Shown: positions 62,228 through 64,000 of the stretch, piece after piece
Layout of the letters: every line of letters starts with the position of its first letter
Numbering within the stretch: position 1 is the stretch's first letter
From: Mucilaginibacter sabulilitoris
GTDB taxonomy: Bacteria; Bacteroidota; Bacteroidia; Sphingobacteriales; Sphingobacteriaceae
NCBI RefSeq assembly: GCF_034262375.1
Contig: NZ_CP139558.1
Span: 3,224,001-3,288,000, forward strand
Direction: 5' to 3'
Length of the DNA stretch: 64,000 bases
Made by a program: the position numbers and the translations under genes
Notes under the pieces: generated by a model
Seen by the model: only the letters and a program-made list of their open reading frames with translations
Database searches by the model: none
What the model was told of the DNA's origin: nothing

Positions 62228-62932
62228 ATTTAAAAATAGTTCGGCAATGATTAAATCTTCAGGAAAGGTGATCTTTATGTTTTGATGATTACCTTCGATA
62301 AGGTGTATTTCAAAACCATATTGTTCCATCACGCTGGCATCGTCTGTAAATTTATCGCTATAAGGTTGTTCATAAGCCTTTTTTAGCAAATCGGCCCTGA
62401 AGGTTTGCGGTGTTTGTATCAGGTATATCTGGTCTCTTGATAAACTTACCGATTTACCATTAACTAACTGCCTTACTGAATCGCGGCTTTTAACCGCCGT
62501 AACAGCATTGCCATGTTTTTCGGCATACTGATACGATGTTTCGATGATCTGCTTACTGGTAAGCGGGCGTACAGCATCATGGACAGCTATCAGCGAATCT
62601 TTGTCAGGTATTTGATCAATTCCGTTTTTTACAGAATGAAAACGTGTTTCGCCGCCTGCTACCAGCAAATGTGGGGTAGTAAATGAGTGAACATCACAAA
62701 GTTGCTGCCAGTACGCATGATAGGTCAGCGGTAAAACCAGTACAATAGTCGGAGTTACCCATGATTGTTCAAAAGCCCTGATGGTATGCATCAGCACTGG
62801 TAATCCATTAAGTAGCAAAAACTGCTTGGGAACAGCCGATTGCATCCTTGTGCCCGAACCTCCTGCAACTATTACAGCATAGTTTTTTTTAGATGTGAGA
62901 TGTGAGATATGAGATGTGAGAGGAGAAGACAT
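62210..62932 (-). CDS. ispD: 2-C-methyl-D-erythritol 4-phosphate cytidylyltransferase
   Basis: Third step of the MEP isoprenoid pathway: CTP plus MEP to CDP-ME. About 240 residues. Nucleotide-binding start YAVIVAGGSGTRMQSAVPKQF; later AVHDAVRPLTS and FTDDASVMEQYG. The first ATG in frame that leaves the domain whole is at 62932; its 14 following codons (SSPLTSHISHLTSK) are encoded by a GAGATGTGAG word repeat, so the repeat has become an N-terminal extension. An earlier ATG at 62989 is unlikely. It is preceded by queA and its terminator. Confidence 0.93.
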   Translation of the reverse strand: MSSPLTSHISHLTSKKNYAVIVAGGSGTRMQSAVPKQFLLLNGLPVLMHTIRAFEQSWVTPTIVLVLPLTYHAYWQQLCDVHSFTTPHLLVAGGETRFHSVKNGIDQIPDKDSLIAVHDAVRPLTSKQIIETSYQYAEKHGNAVTAVKSRDSVRQLVNGKSVSLSRDQIYLIQTPQTFRADLLKKAYEQPYSDKFTDDASVMEQYGFEIHLIEGNHQNIKITFPEDLIIAELFLNKKPQA

Positions 62933-63018
62933 AGTGCTAATTTTTTTCAAATCTAAAGCAAAAAAAATGAGATATAAGAAAAGTCTCATATCTCAAATCT
63001 AATGTCTCAAATCTAAAA
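62885..63018. repeat. GAGATGTGAG word array around the ispD start
   Basis: Left side GATGTGAGATATGAGATGTG words inside the ispD coding start; right side TCTCATATCTC and ATGTCTCAAATC words up to the queA stop. The right words are reverse complements of the left. Part of it forms a terminator at 62961-62994. Confidence 0.65.
62961..62994 (-). terminator. Terminator of queA
   Basis: GAGATATAAG (62969-62978) pairs with CTCATATCTC (62985-62994); on the minus strand the following seven A residues are a T-run. It sits within the word array. Confidence 0.75.
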
Positions 63019-64000
63019 TTAGATGATCAGCATGGCATCGCCATAGCTGTAAAAACGATATTTTTCTTTTACCGCCACTTCATAAGCATTCATCACATTT
63101 TCATAACCGCCAAACGCACAGATCATCATCAACAAGGTTGATTCAGGAGTGTGGAAGTTGGTAATCATGGTGTTAGCGATGCTGAAATCGTACGGAGGGA
63201 ATATGAATTTGCTTGTCCAGTCGTTAGCCGCTTTAAGTGTTTTGCCTGCAGAAACTGCAGATTCAATAGCGCGCATAGAAGTTGTGCCCACAGCGCAAAT
63301 GCGTTTTTTACGCTCAATGCCCCGGTTTACAATATCAGCCTGTTTTTGCTCAATAATAAACTGTTCAGAATCCATTTTGTGTTTGGTCAAGTCCTCAACC
63401 TCAACCGGGCGGAAGGTGCCTAAACCAACATGCAGGGTAACCTCTGCAAACTCAATGCCTTTTAATTCAAGGCGTTTCATGAGCTCACGGCTAAAATGCA
63501 AACCAGCAGTAGGAGCTGCAACTGCACCTTCGTGCTTGGCAAAAATAGTTTGGTAACGTTCTTTATCTTCGGCGGTGGCTTTACGTTTAATGTATTTTGG
63601 CAGCGGTGTTTCGCCCAGTATCTCCACATTTCTGCGAAACTCTTCTTCGGTGCCGTCAAATAAAAAGCGGATGGTACGGCCACGTGAGGTAGTATTGTCA
63701 ACAACTTCTGCAATTAAAAGATCGTCGTCTCCAAAGTACAGCTTATTACCTACGCGTATTTTACGTGCAGGGTCAACCAACACATCCCATAAACGCAGTT
63801 CTTTGTTTAATTCGCGCAGCAAAAATACTTCAATAGTTGCGCCGGTTTTTTCTTTATTTCCATATAAACGTGCAGGAAATACTTTGGTATTATTCAGGAT
63901 CATGACATCCTGGTCGTCAAAATAATCCAGCACGTCTTTAAATATTTTATGCTCAATTTTGCCAGAATCCTTGTGTAAAACCATTAAACGAGCCTCGTCG
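63019..64000 (-). CDS. queA: tRNA preQ1(34) S-adenosylmethionine ribosyltransferase-isomerase (5' truncated by window)
   Basis: Adds the epoxyqueuosine ring to preQ1 at tRNA position 34 with SAM as ribosyl donor. The frame is open to the window edge, and the bases before the first ATG continue the family sequence (DEARL before MVLHKDSGK), so the true start lies beyond 64000; roughly 30 N-terminal residues are missing. Marks: [47 protein letters not shown] and [18 protein letters not shown]. Queuosine biosynthesis. Confidence 0.97.
   Translation of the reverse strand, partial: DEARLMVLHKDSGKIEHKIFKDVLDYFDDQDVMILNNTKVFPARLYGNKEKTGATIEVFLLRELNKELRLWDVLVDPARKIRVGNKLYFGDDDLLIAEVVDNTTSRGRTIRFLFDGTEEEFRRNVEILGETPLPKYIKRKATAEDKERYQTIFAKHEGAVAAPTAGLHFSRELMKRLELKGIEFAEVTLHVGLGTFRPVEVEDLTKHKMDSEQFIIEQKQADIVNRGIERKKRICAVGTTSMRAIESAVSAGKTLKAANDWTSKFIFPPYDFSIANTMITNFHTPESTLLMMICAFGGYENVMNAYEVAVKEKYRFYSYGDAMLII

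Overview
The window reads as a chromosomal segment of a Bacteroidota bacterium, most likely family Sphingobacteriaceae and close to Mucilaginibacter or Pedobacter. That placement is inference. The support is: Bacteroidota-type promoters (TTG, about 21-22 nt, TAnnTTTG) instead of sigma70 boxes; few Shine-Dalgarno sites; a secreted MG2/TonB-plug protein; a DUF2723 membrane protein; the pyrG-SRPBCC-yidC order; YccS-like FUSC; a lysine-rich small protein of the cold-shock-linked type; and many SusD-era style lipoproteins and TIM-barrel proteins. No rRNA, tRNA, CRISPR array, prophage or recognised defence system was found.

Layout. 1-3145: tail of an unknown gene, a gene-poor stretch with two intrinsic terminators, a FUSC transporter-like protein. 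3339-9700: PEP carboxylase, YdeI/OmdA protein, TrmH-like methyltransferase, galactokinase, YciI and GrpB proteins. 9700-16520: aldo/keto reductase, DUF1761, a 907-aa MG2/carboxypeptidase-like/TonB-plug protein, an AraC regulator and a nitrilase-family amidohydrolase. 16597-24460: exported MsrB and MsrA, a methyltransferase, small proteins, GNAT and M28 peptidase, a TIM-barrel isomerase, and short membrane or lipoproteins. 24496-26218: an IS1182-like element. 26261-36233: YbjQ, PpnP, lipoprotein, Pro-rich secreted protein, CDF transporter, acetyltransferase, a DUF2809-DUF2236-DUF817 operon, an OmpA-like protein and a run of unknown envelope genes. 36722-41596: mutS, a 197-bp MITE, a stress flavoprotein-like protein and an exonuclease/GIY-YIG fusion. 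41804-43473: a second IS. 43557-64000: yidC, pyrG, DUF2723, kdsB, deoxynucleoside kinase, trpS, plsC-gatC, ABC ATPase, serine hydrolase, GH19 chitinase, two unknown genes, PduO-type adenosyltransferase, DUF2795, two tandem 48-49 aa membrane proteins missed by length filters, ispD, and a queA cut by the window edge.

Most genes are ordinary housekeeping or envelope functions. The most unusual signal is the mobile DNA: both IS elements and the MITE sit exactly in the loop of a perfect intrinsic-terminator hairpin, splitting its two arms, and each element carries its own terminator-like hairpin just inside an end. This suggests terminator-loop targeting with self-supplied replacement termination. 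A second pattern is the recurrence of short, gap-specific word arrays and inverted repeats between co-directional genes; one of them has become part of the ispD coding sequence. A third is a set of dispersed imperfect palindromes beginning GTCATCCTGAG or GTCATTGCGAG at gene 3' ends.
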